A stretch of 64,000 bases of DNA from Zygnema cylindricum (GCA_037447655.1 JBBHKE010001178.1:1-64000), one strand, 5' to 3'. Numbered from the stretch's first letter, positions 1 to 10,702 are shown. Notes: generated by a model not told the origin, from the letters alone. Program-made: numbers and translations.

Positions 1-76
1 TCTAAATGGGCATTTGTCTTGTCGTTTAGTATTTGATCATTGTAACAGTTTAATTGATCGTGAGTTTTTTTTGCAG

Positions 77-2432
77 GTTATTTGGTTTCTGTGGATTCCT
101 ACATGAATTTGCAGGTTTGTGTCTAAGCTTTCCTTTTATTCTGTGTTTCTAATTAAAACCTTTATTTGATGGGGTTCAATGTGACTTTATCACAGTATCA
201 GATCCTGTATACTGCTTGAAAAGTTTTCTTTTTACCCTTATTTTGCATTTGTGAATTTTATTTCTGAAGCAAGACCGTGAATTGCGAAAAAAATTGTCAT
301 AGTTTTCGTTTTCGTTGTTATTTTAGTCTGAGTTTCAGGTTTTGAAGTTTGGAAGTGTATGGTTTTAATTTACATTTTATGTTGTTTCGACATCTGCCAG
401 TTTTCTCCACACCACATTTGGTAGAAATTGTGAAACCGTTGATATTCAAGTTGGTGTATTGGTCATTTATGTATTGTGAATTGTTTCTGATTACCTTGGA
501 GAAATTTGTAAACTCTTTTAGTTTAGTTTTGAATGTTTTTTGAGTATTTATAACACTGTCAAGTTCGTCTTACGGAGAAGGAATTTTATGCACCTGGAGA
601 AACTTAGAAATTTCAAGAAAGGAGTGTATATTACACGAAGCTCATTTTATTTTTTTTGCGCAGGGCAGGGTGAGCTGTATGTTTTCCAGTACATCGTGAA
701 TCGTTATTAGTGTTAGTAACCTTAAATTGGTGCCAGTTTATTTGTTTCCCGAACATAAAATAGTGTCAGTTATACTAGTTGTTTTTTCTTAACGCTAGTT
801 CGGCAAATGGTTGAAAATCATCCACATTATGTTTACATGAATGTGAATTTCTAAATCTGAAGTAAATCTCTGGCTAAAAAAATTTCTTAACGCTAGTGTA
901 CTTTCAGTAGCCACCAAAATTTGAAGTTATCATTCTGCTATTTGTGTTTATTTTAGGAAGCTTTACAATTCCCTGTTGACAGAGTTAGGAACTTAGCAAC
1001 TCATGTCTTAACGATTTTATTTTCTTCATATATAAAACGGTGCCTCCATAGTTAATTTGTTGAGGAAAAAGTGATGCAAGTACACCTTACATTTTTATTA
1101 GAGTTAACAATTTTTTGATGATAAAGCGGATTTAGTTCACTACACTAAATTATGATTTGCAACGTGGTTCACTATGGACCACTCAGACAATCAGTGTTAT
1201 TAACATTTATGCTTTTCGGGTCAAATAAACTTTGACTCGAATCTGAGTTGTTATTTTTAATAGCAAAGAGAGAAAGGGAGAGAGAAAAGGGCCGTGAGAA
1301 AGGGAGAGATGCACTATTCCTCTGCAAGAATGGTACAGCAGCTTTTGATTTTGTTGTGGAGCCTCAAATTACTTTTTGATTGTCCCTTTCTTTTTTGACA
1401 GCTGGCAAGCACTGAAGAGTACATCGATGGCCAATTTACAGGCAATTTGGGGGAAGTTTTGATAAGGTGAGCTTTAAAATAAAAGACAAGAAATGAGAAG
1501 AAAAGGAAAGTTGGGTGGTATAGTACTCTGACCATCGCTATAGTATTAATCATTTAAGGGCACTCGAAATACTTTTTTGTCCAAATTTTAATTGTGGTAT
1601 CACGTTGGAAGGTAATACCGTCACCTTTTGATTGCTAAAATCCAAAAAATAAAAACCTAATGGTTGACAAAAAAGTGAAAAGACGCCCAAAAAAAAAGTG
1701 CCCGTAAAATCGTCAACTCTAATAGCGATGGTAGTACAGTATTGTTTTTACACTACTTGGTATGTGTGGGCGGATATCAAAATGAGGAAAATACTTTGAA
1801 CCGGTTCTGGCATAGTAATTGATAGCAAAAGAATGCCATTATTGTTTGACTGTTTTGTTGAAATCTCCAAACTGTAAAAAAATTAGGTTTAAGCCTCCCA
1901 TATGTTTCTGGATTTGTCCATTTTAACTGATCTGCCTGATTTTTGGTACATAAGTATTTTTCTGTGCCTGATAAAATTAGATTAGGTTTTTTTTTCATAA
2001 AAATTAGCAGTTTCAATTGGAGGTTGTGTCTCATCCGTCTCTATTATGCAGTTGTCAAGTGATCTTAAAATAGTATGGTGGTTTAATCAGATTAGGTTCT
2101 TTGTATAAGAAAATGCTAAATAAACCGGACGTTGTGTCTTCTTCTTGTCTATTACACAGTTGTTGACTTATCTTAAACTGCTATCGTGGGTATTCATGGT
2201 TTTACGATTTCGTGTTTTAGGGATTCATGTTTTATGGTTTCGTGTTTTATGATTTTATGGTTTCATGGTTTCATGTTTTTTAGATTCATGTTTTATGGTT
2301 TCATGGGGCTGTCGCCATCTATTAAAGTTTTTTTTTGACATATGCTGTTTTTTTCCTTGTGACAGGTGTAATAATGTACTCTATTTGAGAGGTGTTCCTG
2401 AAGAGGATGAGATGCAAGAAGAAGGGGAATAG
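77..2432 (+). CDS. SNRPF: Small nuclear ribonucleoprotein F (SmF), 3' part, three exons
   Basis: SmF is one subunit of the seven-membered Sm ring that binds the U-rich site of spliceosomal snRNAs in the nucleus. Three exons join in frame: 77-114 (after ttttgcag, before gtttgt), 1402-1466 (after ttttttgacag, before gtgagc) and 2366-2432 (after ttgtgacag, ending in TAG). Together they give about 56 residues, including GYLVSVDSYMNLQ, LASTEEYIDGQFTGNLGEV, CNNVLYLRGV and the acidic end PEDEEMQEEGE. This covers the second half of the Sm1 motif and the Sm2 motif (xRCNNVLYxRG), and the length to the stop matches SmF. The SVDSYMNLQ version is the one I know from plant SmF. The exon with the start codon and NPKPFLN-type N-terminus lies left of the window. 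Intron 1 is about 1.29 kb and intron 2 about 0.9 kb. Nothing looks broken. Confidence 0.95.
1524..1737. mobile_element. MITE in SmF intron 2
   Basis: The ends form imperfect inverted repeats: ACCATCGCTATAGTATTAA at the left and the reverse complement of TAATAGCGATGGT at the right, continuing inward to a shared GGGCACT. No coding capacity. It is about 210 bp and AT-rich, and sits wholly inside intron 2, so it is removed by splicing. Confidence 0.6.
1960..2306. repeat. Tandem duplication and TTCATGTTTTATGG repeats in SmF intron 2
   Basis: A roughly 115-bp segment is duplicated (around 2020-2080 and 2130-2190; both contain GTTGTGTCT and a CAGTTGT..A..TATCTTAAA block). It is followed at 2190-2306 by degenerate copies of a 14-16 bp unit close to TTCATGTTTTATGG. 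Both are intronic, upstream of the acceptor at 2365. Confidence 0.6.
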
Positions 2433-3109
2433 TCTCAGATATGACCCGGAAAAATTGTTGCTGGGCTTGTATAGCCGTACACATACGAACTTGCACCAAA
2501 CTCATACAAACTCCATTTTAGAGCTTGTGATATGGAGTCTCCTTTTTATACCACTAATTTTTTGAATGGGCAAGTCTGGATGAAGTATCTCTTAGCAATG
2601 TCGGTGAGTAGAATTAACAATAACAAAAGTTGCAAGATCAGAAGGTTTGCTTCAAGTTGAAATGTTTTTTTTACTGACAAGAGAAAGGGAAGAAAGTACA
2701 GAGGTATCGTATGGAGATAACATATGGAGATATATCGTGATGGATATTTTTATCGATTCCAAAATTCGTCTCTATTTACACCTGGAAAAAAATTATGGAA
2801 CAATTTTGAAGGATAAGGATAAGAAAAAAAAAAAAAGGCTTTAGTTCCTCGGTCTTGTTGGTCGGAGAATCTTTCGTAGGCTAATTGGTACCAACTCGTA
2901 GGTTTATGCCTTAGTCAAATCATTGAGCAAATAGCTCTCCAAAAAAGCTTTTGTATATCTTGGTTCTTATCTTTTTTCAAGTTTATCCTGTCAAGCTTCC
3001 TGTTTTTAATATGTGGATTGAGAAATGATTTCCATGTAGCCTTTCTCACGCTCTTTCTCTCTCTCTCTGTTCAAGCCGTTGTTCTATTTTTTTAACTTTT
3101 GGCCGTAAA
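2433..3109. other. SmF 3' UTR and spacer
   Basis: No gene visible. The first 100-200 bases after the SmF stop are probably 3' UTR. I see no unambiguous polyadenylation signal, though several A-rich stretches occur near 2610-2640 and 2820-2840. Confidence 0.4.
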
Positions 3110-3880
3110 TTACACCGTGAATCGCTATTAGTGCTAATGTTTTTTTTGCCACTTAAAACATCTTGTCCGATTTTCAATTTGAGACCGCCAATCGGAAGCT
3201 GGGAATCTTACCTTTCAATCGCAACTGTCAGATCTACAAACGATCACACCAGTAGTTTAAACTAAGGGTTTGATGTGCTGAACAATTGGAAACACTATAT
3301 CGTTACTTCGTATAGTATGTCCACTATGCGGACTATTTGAATATGGTATGCGTACTGTATGGGGTCACATTATACAAATTTAGTGGTCTGAATATTTGAT
3401 ATATCGAATCGATAAGATATCAATGCGATATACCGAATGACCAATATAGTGATATGTCAACGTCGCGATGCCAATAATATAAACATACAGTCCGTAAATT
3501 TCGTACGATCTGTACACTACATCCTGTAGACTCCACAAATCGCACATTTTGTATAACCAACATACATAAATTTTTAAAAAACACCGGTCAGTTATTGGCA
3601 ATTATCCTGACATCAGTATTTATCAGGATATACATTGTTGTTATTTCGATCAAAATACGCAACTACACCTTGTATCGCTTTGTGTTATTTTTTTGCCACT
3701 TAAAACATCTTTTCTCCATAGACATGTGCCCGGTTTATGGTTAGAGACCACCAATCGGAAGGTGAGAACCTTGCCTTTCAATCAGAACCGTCAGATTTTC
3801 AATCCGACAAGTGTGCACAGAGAAAAGATGTTTTGAGTGGTTGAAAAAGCATCAACACTATAAAGCGATTCAAGGCGTAG
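3110..3880. mobile_element. Two related MITEs (one complete, one partial)
   Basis: The complete one is about 3664-3880. It begins TACACCTTGTATCGCTTT, runs into TGCCACTTAAAACATC, and ends with the inverted counterpart GATGTTTTGAGTGG..AAAGCGATTCAAGGCGTA, giving arms of about 55 bp flanked by TA. A second copy starts at 3110 with TACACCGTGAATCGCTATTAG and shares the TGCCACTTAAAACATCTT and CCAATCGGAAG blocks, but I cannot place its right end. The terminal motif matches TA-flanked elements elsewhere in the window (16734-17256, 34609-35146). Confidence 0.6.
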
Positions 3881-5280
3881 CTGCTAGGTTAGGAGTTTGA
3901 GACAGAGGTAGGTTTGAAAGCTATTTTTAAAAAAATTCATTCCAGTTTTGTTTTTTATTCGTCCATTTGATCTTTCTTCCACCTTTTCCACTGTTCTCGG
4001 TTTTTGTTTCTTTTTCATTTCTGTCTCCTGTTTGATTTTCACCTTCACTTTCCCTATTATTACGTTCATGTACTAAGGTGACAAGTCGTCACGCTTTAGG
4101 GTTATGGATTGTCGACATGTTCCCGACTTCTCTGAGAGTGCTCCAGCGAGCTTGCTTGGGTGAAATTACAAGGCCATTTTTGAAGGTTTTTTAATTATTT
4201 TGGAAAGGGGCTCAGTGTTTTTCCACAGGGTGCGTTATATTAAAATTTGTTTTTGTGCTCTTTGTTCTTTTCCACGTTCTTTGTTAGCTTGTCCTTTCTG
4301 TGCGTTCGTTTCTTTCTCATTGTTTTACATTTTAGTTAGCTTCCCTCAAGTTCAGTTTTTCAGTTTTGTTTCGGCTTTTCATTTTTCTTTTGTCCCCATG
4401 TACTCAGATGGTTTATCATCGAGCATTCTTCATAATTTTTAGATTCACTTTTGTTTGATTAAGATTACATATATAGTATTGAACCGTTTAAACTTCATGC
4501 GATTCTTTGTTTTTAAAACTTGATTCATGAACATAGTAAACTTATATTGATTAGTGCAATGGCAAGCCATCCGGATACTTAGACAGAAAAAAAAAAACAA
4601 AAAGCAAAAATGAAAAACGCAAAAAAAATGCAAGGACATTAGTGGAAGAGACGTAGAACTTTACCAAGAAAGCACGATGGTAAACTATATGAAAACTTGG
4701 GAACAAAAAATGAAACTGAAAAACCGAAGGCAAATGGAAGCAAACAAAAAGGAAAAACATTATTTTTTAATAAAAATGGAAAACTAACAATGGATGGATG
4801 CTGGATGTCAGCGGTCAATTCGTACTTTTCATACCTTCGGAAAACTTTTAGTAACCCGAAAGTCAATCAATATTGTTTGCTATTCAATCTTTGTACCGAG
4901 TTCTTGTAATAATCTATTTGTCCTTTTCATACTTTTGAGAATCTTTGGATCCTTCAAATACGTTTTTAGTCAAAAAATGTGAAAAATGGAAGAGTATCAG
5001 TGGCCATTTACGCTTATTTACAAGTCCGTCGAGTTTTTTTACGTACTTTTTGTACTTTTTGATGCCTTCTGTCTTATGTATACTTTTTTAGTTGGATAGG
5101 AATTACGGAACAATGTCCAAACAAAGATAAAAAAAGTACAAGCACCCTGTAGGGCATTCAAGGAGGTATAAATGTATATCTAACAATATATGTACATCGA
5201 TAAAAAAAAAATAGGGCTAAACATTTCAAAACTTTTCAAACTAAACACTCTTCAAAAAAGAATTTACATGTTCTGCCGAT
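3881..5280. other. AT-rich intergenic stretch, no gene seen
   Basis: Short open frames only, none with recognisable motifs or splice-supported structure. Parts of 4200-4440 and 4560-4800 are weakly complementary to each other, suggesting an eroded foldback sequence. Confidence 0.4.
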
Positions 5281-5422
5281 CCACACAAATACTCCCACCC
5301 TCTCTCGCTCCCTCTCTTCCTCCCCCCTTCCCCTCTCTCTCCACACTAAATCGCCACTGCCACCCCACTCCCCTTTTCACTCCTCCCTCCCCCTCCCCCT
5401 CCCCCTCCCCCCCTCTCCCCAC
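5281..5422. repeat. Pyrimidine-rich CCCT/CT microsatellite
   Basis: Almost pure C/T on the plus strand (CCCTCT, CCTCCC units), hence purine-rich on the minus strand, the same kind of low-complexity tract that fills the introns of the minus-strand gene to the right. Confidence 0.7.
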
Positions 5423-5586
5423 CTCCCAGGATCCCAGGCCGCCAGCACCAGCAATCTGAGTGCACTCCAGGGGTGCGTTCTCACTGCCACGTCAGCAGTC
5501 GCCACGTCACCAGATTCCACGTCAGCAGAAGGCAGCCACACAGCATGGCCTTCATTGGAGTAGCAACCACCCACAAGAGCCGCGCC
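5423..5586 (-). CDS. Possible further exon of the minus-strand gene (uncertain)
   Basis: On the minus strand, a pyrimidine tract ending in CAG at 5589-5587 is followed by 164 nt open in all codons, then gtgggg at 5422. The frame (GAALVGGCYSNEGHAVWLPS and on to RTHPWSALRLLVLAAWDPG) is consistent with the phase-0 end of the exon at 7736-7822, so it could be the next exon after an intron of about 2.15 kb. The exon is GC-rich compared with its surroundings. The donor is not a strong consensus. I do not recognise the peptide, and a separate gene or chance open frame cannot be excluded. Confidence 0.35.
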
Positions 5587-6479
5587 CTGGGAGGGGGGGA
5601 GGGGGAGGGAGAGGGGGAGGGAGGGAGATGCCAGGGCGAGGGGGAGAGGTTGGGGTGAGGGATTGGACTAGGGTTTTAAGGTTAGGATTAGGATTGGGTT
5701 CGTTAATGTTGTATTTCAGGTTATTTCACCTGTCAGGATATCTTTGAATATTGATACTATTGATAATTGAATAAACAAAGAGGACCAATTTATCGCATGA
5801 TAACGAAAAAAAATGCTTTATATTTTTAAATACAGTAAATACTATATACAGTACATACTATATGCAGTAAAAAAACAAAGGTAAATTTTAAGGTAAGTTA
5901 AGGTAAGTTTCCTCTATTTGCCACCCTCCGGCCGTCGCCGCGCTTACACCCGCTCCGGCTAAGCGGCCACCCTCCGGGCCGTCGTCGCGCCTCCGGCGGT
6001 GCTACCTTACTTTTTATGAATTTTTCTTACCTTATTTTTATTATCACGTACCACAGTCAGGTCCGAGCTACATAGGACTAAAAAGTACAGTACTGTAAAA
6101 GTACAGTACTGTCCTCCGTTAGCACTAAGTAAAGAACTAAACAAAGAACTGTCGCGTCGATTTCAGTACACTAGACATACAATTTGTTTACACTCTCAAC
6201 TTAAGGTGCATTGCCATCGTAACATACAACATTTTGTTATGGTGTCGTGTATATTTTTATCTCTTTTATTTTAATTTATATTTTACACTTTTACAGTGTA
6301 CAGAGGCACGGCTTAACTTTTTTGTCTGGACAACATAAAAGGTGGTTTTTTCTTGCATGGCAAAGCATCCACATGAAACCCTTAAAAAGACCCTTAAACT
6401 CTTAAAAACCCTTAAAAATAACAGCTGACCTTCGCTGTAATATCTTAATTGATATAGCGGACCCATATATCAGTCGGTC
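5587..6479. other. G-rich tract, then AT-rich spacer with a GC-rich duplication
   Basis: 5588-5650 is GGGA-type microsatellite. At 5922-6000 two copies of a GC-rich block around CCACCCTCCGG..CCGTCG occur within AT-rich sequence, bracketed by AAGGTAAG motifs on the left and their inverted form CTTACCTT on the right, suggesting a small hairpin-forming insertion. No gene seen. Confidence 0.45.
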
Positions 6480-6795
6480 ATTGCGGTATTTTTCTGATTG
6501 ATACCGCGAACCAATAGATCAATAATCGGTAAGTAAAAAGAAAATACACATCAATTATTGATAAGTCAAATAAAGGTACAAATCGATAATCGGCAAGTAA
6601 AAAAAAGGTACATATCAACTATTGGTATGTCAAAAAAAAGTGCATAACAATTATCGATAAAGTCAAAAAAAGATACATATTGATTACATAAGACAAAAAA
6701 AGAAAAATATCAATTATTAGTATGTTAAAAAAAAGTGCATAACAGATATTGATAAGTAAAAAATAAATACATATTGATAAATCGGTAAGATGACG
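6480..6795. repeat. Degenerate A-rich tandem repeat, unit about 45-50 bp
   Basis: Six or more units close to TACATATCAATTATTGGTA followed by TGTCAAAAAAAAG. Copies drift in both sequence and length. Confidence 0.7.
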
Positions 6796-6819
6796 CCTTC
6801 AAAAGTACGGTTTTTGATT

Positions 6820-7160
6820 AGTGAATTCAGGGATGATTTAGGGTTAGGTTGAGGTTTGAGTTAAGTGTAGGGCTGGGTTTAGAGTTAGATTTAAGGTAAG
6901 GTTTAGCATTAGGTTCAGGGTAAATTCATAATCAGTTTTACGGTTAGTTTAAGGATTAGGGTTAAGCTAAGGTTTAGAGTTGTAGGGTTCAAGCATAAGT
7001 TTTAAGGTTAAGTTAGATAAGGTAAAGGTGAAGTTTAGGGTGAGGTAAAAGGTTAAGTTTAGGATTACGTACAGGGTAAACTAAGGATTAAAATTTACAA
7101 TTCGATTTAGTGTTAGGACTAGGATTAGGGTTAAGATTAAGGTAGGTTTAAGAATGCTCT
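6820..7160. repeat. Degenerate telomere-like repeats (G strand)
   Basis: Many variants of TTTAGGGTTAGG, GGTTAAGG and AGGTTTAGGG on the plus strand. The unit recalls the plant-type telomere TTTAGGG but is heavily eroded. A C-strand counterpart lies at 9545-9895. Confidence 0.6.
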
Positions 7161-7204
7161 CCGTCCTCAGAAGATCGTTTTGTGCGATGAAATGACCCGA
7201 AAAA

Positions 7205-7372
7205 ATAGACTAGTGGAATAATCAATCATATTGGAACCAACATATTTTGTGGAACCAACATATTTTGTGGAACCAACAAATAGTGTGGAATCAAAAACTA
7301 ATGTGGAATCAAAAATTACGGTGGAATCGTCAATCATTGTTGAACCAACAACTATTGTGTGACCAAAACTCA
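7205..7372. repeat. 18-bp tandem repeat, open on the minus strand
   Basis: Units near TATTTTGTGGAACCAACA, exact in the middle and diverged outward. Because the unit is a multiple of three, the minus strand stays open with a six-residue period (GSTKYV, DSTLVF variants). No splice or start evidence for a real protein. Confidence 0.6.
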
Positions 7373-7735
7373 TTGTTATGACCCCGGCAAATAACTATAA
7401 ACTGTCTTTCCTATATTTTTATTTCTTTCTGAAGTTACTTGCCTCGAGAACAAGTTGTGAATGGCAGAAATCATAAATCGAGGTATTCCATCAGCCCCAA
7501 AATTGGGTCAGCGCGTAAATAAAAATAAACATAAAAGTTGCAAACGACATGAAATTTGGCTCATGGAAAGCAGCCCTTCAGGTTAGGCTTAGGGTTAAGT
7601 TTCTAATTAGATTTAAAGCTAGGTTACAGATTAGGTTAAGGGTTATCCCTCCCTCCCTCCATCCCTCCCTACCTCACTACCTCCCTCCTTCCCTCCTTCC
7701 CCCCTTCCCCCTCTCTCTCTCTCTCTCTTCCCTAC
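7373..7735. other. Presumed intron of the minus-strand gene
   Basis: Contains more telomere-like units (7570-7645) and CCCT/CT microsatellite (7646-7735), directly downstream (minus strand) of the donor gtaggg at 7735-7730. A short open stretch at about 7440-7530 ending in a stop on the minus strand could be a terminal exon but has no convincing acceptor. Confidence 0.35.
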
Positions 7736-10297
7736 CTCCACAATGTAGAGCAACGCCCCATAGGACGAGGGAATTGGTAAATACACACTGGCGCCTGGAC
7801 GCATTAAAATATCTAATAATATCTGCCAAAATAATGAAGCGGGAGAGGGAGACGGAGAGAGAGAGAGGGACAGAGAGAGAGGAGAGAGTGTGAAGCGGGA
7901 GGACAAAGAGAGAGCGAGAGAGAGAGAAAGGGAGAAAGAGAGATGGAGAGAGGGAGGGAAGAGAGTGAGAAAAAGGAAAAACATAGTTCATAACTATATT
8001 TGAGTCAATTTCAAAGTCTAAAGAATAAAAACAAGAGAAGGAAAACCTATGAAATGTGATAGAAATCAATGTTTAAAGAAAACAAAACAAAGAGTGAATG
8101 TAACAAAGATGTGGTTGTCCAAAAAAAAATGTCCAAGAAAGAAATTGAGAGTGACCTGAGGGAAGGAGGGAGAGAAGGAGGGAGGGAGGGAGGGAGGGAG
8201 GGAGGGAGGGAGGGAGGGAGGGAGGGGAGGAGGGAGGGAGGGAGGGAGGGAGAAAGAGAAGGGAGAGAGAGAAAGGAGAGAAAGGGAGAGAAAGGGAGAG
8301 AAAGGGAGAAAGAGGGGGAGAGGGAAAGATAGAAAGACTTACAATATCTTGCAATGGAGGGGGTGCAGTGATATTTCCAAATTTTCCGCTAACCAATCGA
8401 ACAGTTGCCCCTGAGTTTCCGGAAGCCAATTTTTCTCTTTCATCTTCTGTTCCATTTTTTCTCCACAAATCAGAAACAACGGAATCTTTACCAAAATCCT
8501 CTAAAATATTTTCCTCTATCCCAAACTGTTTTTCAAAGTTTCTCAAGTTTAAATTAACTACGCTCTTCGAATCTCCAACATTCTGTACTTTTTCCACACT
8601 ATTTACACTCTCCGGGGATTTGTTAACTCCATTTGACTCCAATTTCTCACTTTCTCCCATTTGAAAGGACGGAGTAAATGAAGCCTCTCTCACATGAGTC
8701 AAAACTTGCAACGATCCAAAACCGGAATCATTCGACCTAATATTAACATTATTACTCTTATCACCATTCCCATATTTTCCCTTCTCTCCTTCGACATTAA
8801 TCTCGCTCGAAACCGGCATTCTTATATCGGAATCGATGTGAATTTGAATTCCATGTCGTGGAGGATCCCCACCGTTATTAGTGTGGATTCCAGAACCTCT
8901 TCCATTTCCGATCTCCGAACCGTTAAAACTTCCTACATCCCCGTCGGTTCCGCCGCTTAAATCGTTGAAACCGTTACGAAATTTTTCGTAACCATTCGTG
9001 CTATCTTCATCATTTTCCTCGATATCGTCGAGAAAATATACTAGAGACTCCAAAGGAACTCCGGGTTCCGGAAACGGAATTGGACCCGAATTCGGAAACC
9101 CAAAAAACTCATCGAAACTGAGGACTCGTCCGATAACTGCATGGAGAGGGCCAGAGAGAGAGAAAAAGAGAGAGAGAGGAGGAGAAGGAAATGGGGAGGT
9201 GGGGGAGGGGGAGGGGGAGGGGGAGGGGGAGGGGGGGAGAGAGCGAGAGAGAGAGGGAGAGAGCGAGGAGGGAGAAAAGAGGAAGATAAGAGGGAGAGGG
9301 AGGGGAGAGGAAAGCAAGACGGATGGGGAGTGGAGAAGAGCGAGGGAGAGAGAGAGAGACGGAGAGAGTAGGGGATAGAGAGAGATAGAGGGGGGAGGGG
9401 GGGGACCAGAGAGAGAGAGAGAGGAGAACAAAATGGGGTAACCCTAAATTATTCTGGTCACCAAAAAACAAATGAGTTGACATGAAAAAAATGTTTTTTT
9501 TTGCGTATGATTTCTACGGAACAACAAAGAAACAAAAGTTCACTTTAGCCCTAACCCTAACCTTCACCATAGCCTTCAACCTCAATCCTAGCGGAAACCT
9601 AATCCTAGAAAAAACCTTATCCCCTCGCTAACCCTAATTTGACGCCACTCTTACTCTAACCCCAAACCCTAACCCTAACCCCAAACCCTAACCCTAACCC
9701 CAAACCCTAACCCCAGTTCTATTCCTAACCCTAATCTCAATCCTACCAAAACCCTAATTCAATTCCTAACCCTAATTTCAATTTTATGTAACCATAATAA
9801 AACCAACACCAGTAGTCCAAAAATCTTAAATACCTCTCTAGTCTTACCCCAAAACCCTAACCCTAATCCTCAACAAAAATCAGAACCCTAATCTAGAAAG
9901 AATCTCCAGCCCTTCATTCAAAAACAAAACAAAAAAAAAAAAAACAGAAAAAAAGTCAAAACCAACCACTATCCCTCTCTCACCCTTGACCCCTACATTT
10001 TCCATATCTCCTCCCTCACTCTCCCCCGACCCTCCCCCCATCCCTCCCCCCATCCCTCCCCCCATCCCTCCCCCCATCTCTCCCCCCATCCCTCCCTGCT
10101 TTCATCTTACCTCCAGGTCCATCTCCCTCCTCTCTCCCAGGCCCCATGATTCGCAAAACTCCTCCCTTGCCGGCCGGGCGGCTGGCCGTCACCACGCCGC
10201 CTATTTCGCGGCTAGCAGAGGCACGGACAGCCGGCAGACGGCAGCTGCAGCAGTAGACGGCCGGCAAGTTCCGCCAGACCGGCAGAACAGCTGCCAT
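7736..10297 (-). CDS. Unrecognised spliced gene, probable organelle-targeted protein (3' end uncertain)
   Basis: Three exons fit exactly by splice site and phase. Exon 1, 10297-10111 (ATG start, 187 nt, donor GGAG|gtaaga), begins MAAVLPVWRNLPAVYCCSCR and is rich in Ala, Arg, Ser and Val with few acids, like a plastid or mitochondrial transit peptide. Exon 2, 9136-8343 (794 nt, acceptor ctccatgcag, donor ATT|gtaagt), carries SFDEFFGFPNSGPIPFPEPG and then a long Ser/Asn/Gly/Asp/Glu-rich, probably disordered region. Exon 3, 7822-7736 (87 nt, acceptor ttttggcag, donor GAG|gtaggg), reads ILLDILMRPGASVYLPIPSS and YGALLYIVE, which looks like a folded-domain strand. The 1-nt phase left by exon 1 is completed by exon 2, and exon 2 ends on a codon boundary matching exon 3. 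The protein so far is about 356 residues. No family recognised. Introns consist mostly of purine/pyrimidine microsatellites. Confidence 0.65.
7835..7975. repeat. GA/GGGA microsatellite in intron
   Basis: Plus-strand GAGA and GGGAGA runs. On the minus strand this forms a very long pyrimidine tract leading into the acceptor of exon 3 of the gene at 7736-10297. Confidence 0.75.
8155..8336. repeat. GGGA microsatellite in intron
   Basis: More than 15 near-perfect GGGA units followed by GA-rich sequence, between exons 2 and 3 of the minus-strand gene. Open frames across it on either strand are artefacts of the repeat. Confidence 0.85.
9145..9428. repeat. GA and GGGGA microsatellite in intron 1
   Basis: GAGA, GGGGGA and GGGA runs. 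On the minus strand it supplies the polypyrimidine tract in front of the exon 2 acceptor (ctccatgcag at 9137-9146). Confidence 0.8.
9545..9895. repeat. Degenerate telomere-like repeats (C strand)
   Basis: CCCTAACCCTAACC, CCCCAAACCCTAACCC and related variants, inside intron 1 of the minus-strand gene. Interstitial and imperfect, so a relic or a local expansion rather than a chromosome end. Confidence 0.7.
10026..10096. repeat. 12-bp minisatellite CCCCCCATCCCT
   Basis: Six near-identical copies. They read as a Gly/Met or Gly/Arg/Asp repeat on the minus strand and Pro/Ile on the plus strand. Located in intron 1, just downstream of the exon 1 donor, so probably not translated. Confidence 0.8.
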
Positions 10298-10490
10298 CGT
10301 ACCGTTTCAAGAAATCTGCAGAGAATCTGACGGACGGCTTCAAAGTTGAGAAGAATCGGGAAGTTTTTTTTTTTCCTTTAACTGCCCGGGCGGTCGTTCA
10401 GGAGGGTGACGGGCGGGTGACAGGTGAGTGACAGTGACGTGATGGTGGGTGACTGGTGCCAGTACAGTACGGTCAATCAGTGGAATATGT
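10298..10490 (-). promoter_or_regulatory. Candidate promoter / 5' UTR of the minus-strand gene
   Basis: A GC-rich island flanks the start codon at 10297. At 10400-10455 several GGGTGAC/GTGACAG units surround a TGACGTGA motif, which resembles an ACGT-core bZIP site. No clear TATA box. The assignment rests on position and composition only. Confidence 0.3.
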
Positions 10491-10657
10491 ACTTTATTTT
10501 TACGCTCTTTTAGAAGCTTCCCGGAAGGGCGACAAGTGTGTAAGGAGAAAAGATGTTTTAAGGGTAAGGATAACGATTCTCCAAGTATCCAGGAGAAGAC
10601 GTCGACCGTCCGATCACATTTTGGTCTTCATCTGCGAAGCAATTGCTCCATGCGCCT

Positions 10658-10702
10658 CTGTATTGGTGAACCCACCTCGCGGAGGTGGGTTCACCAATAC
10701 AG
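10658..10702. repeat. Perfect 21-bp inverted repeat with a 3-nt loop
   Basis: Arms 10658-10678 and 10682-10702 are exact reverse complements around GCG. The inner core AACCCACCTC recurs as a shorter hairpin at 34326-34350. It would form a very stable hairpin in RNA or single-stranded DNA. Confidence 0.9.

Noticed and set aside
4200-4800. Pair of Phe/Ser-rich proteins in opposite frames
   Set aside because: Weakly complementary AT-rich DNA gives similar low-complexity peptides on both strands; no gene evidence.
8073-9431. Single-exon 452-residue protein on the minus strand
   Set aside because: Both ends are microsatellite translated as Ser/Leu/Pro. Good splice sites at 9136 and 8343 delimit the plausible coding part.
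9109-9483. Open frames on both strands across GA/GGGGA repeats
   Set aside because: Low-complexity artefacts; no motif or splice support.
10016-10330. Plus-strand Pro/Ile-rich protein over the CCCCCCATCCCT minisatellite
   Set aside because: Translation of the minisatellite and of the antisense of exon 1 of the minus-strand gene.
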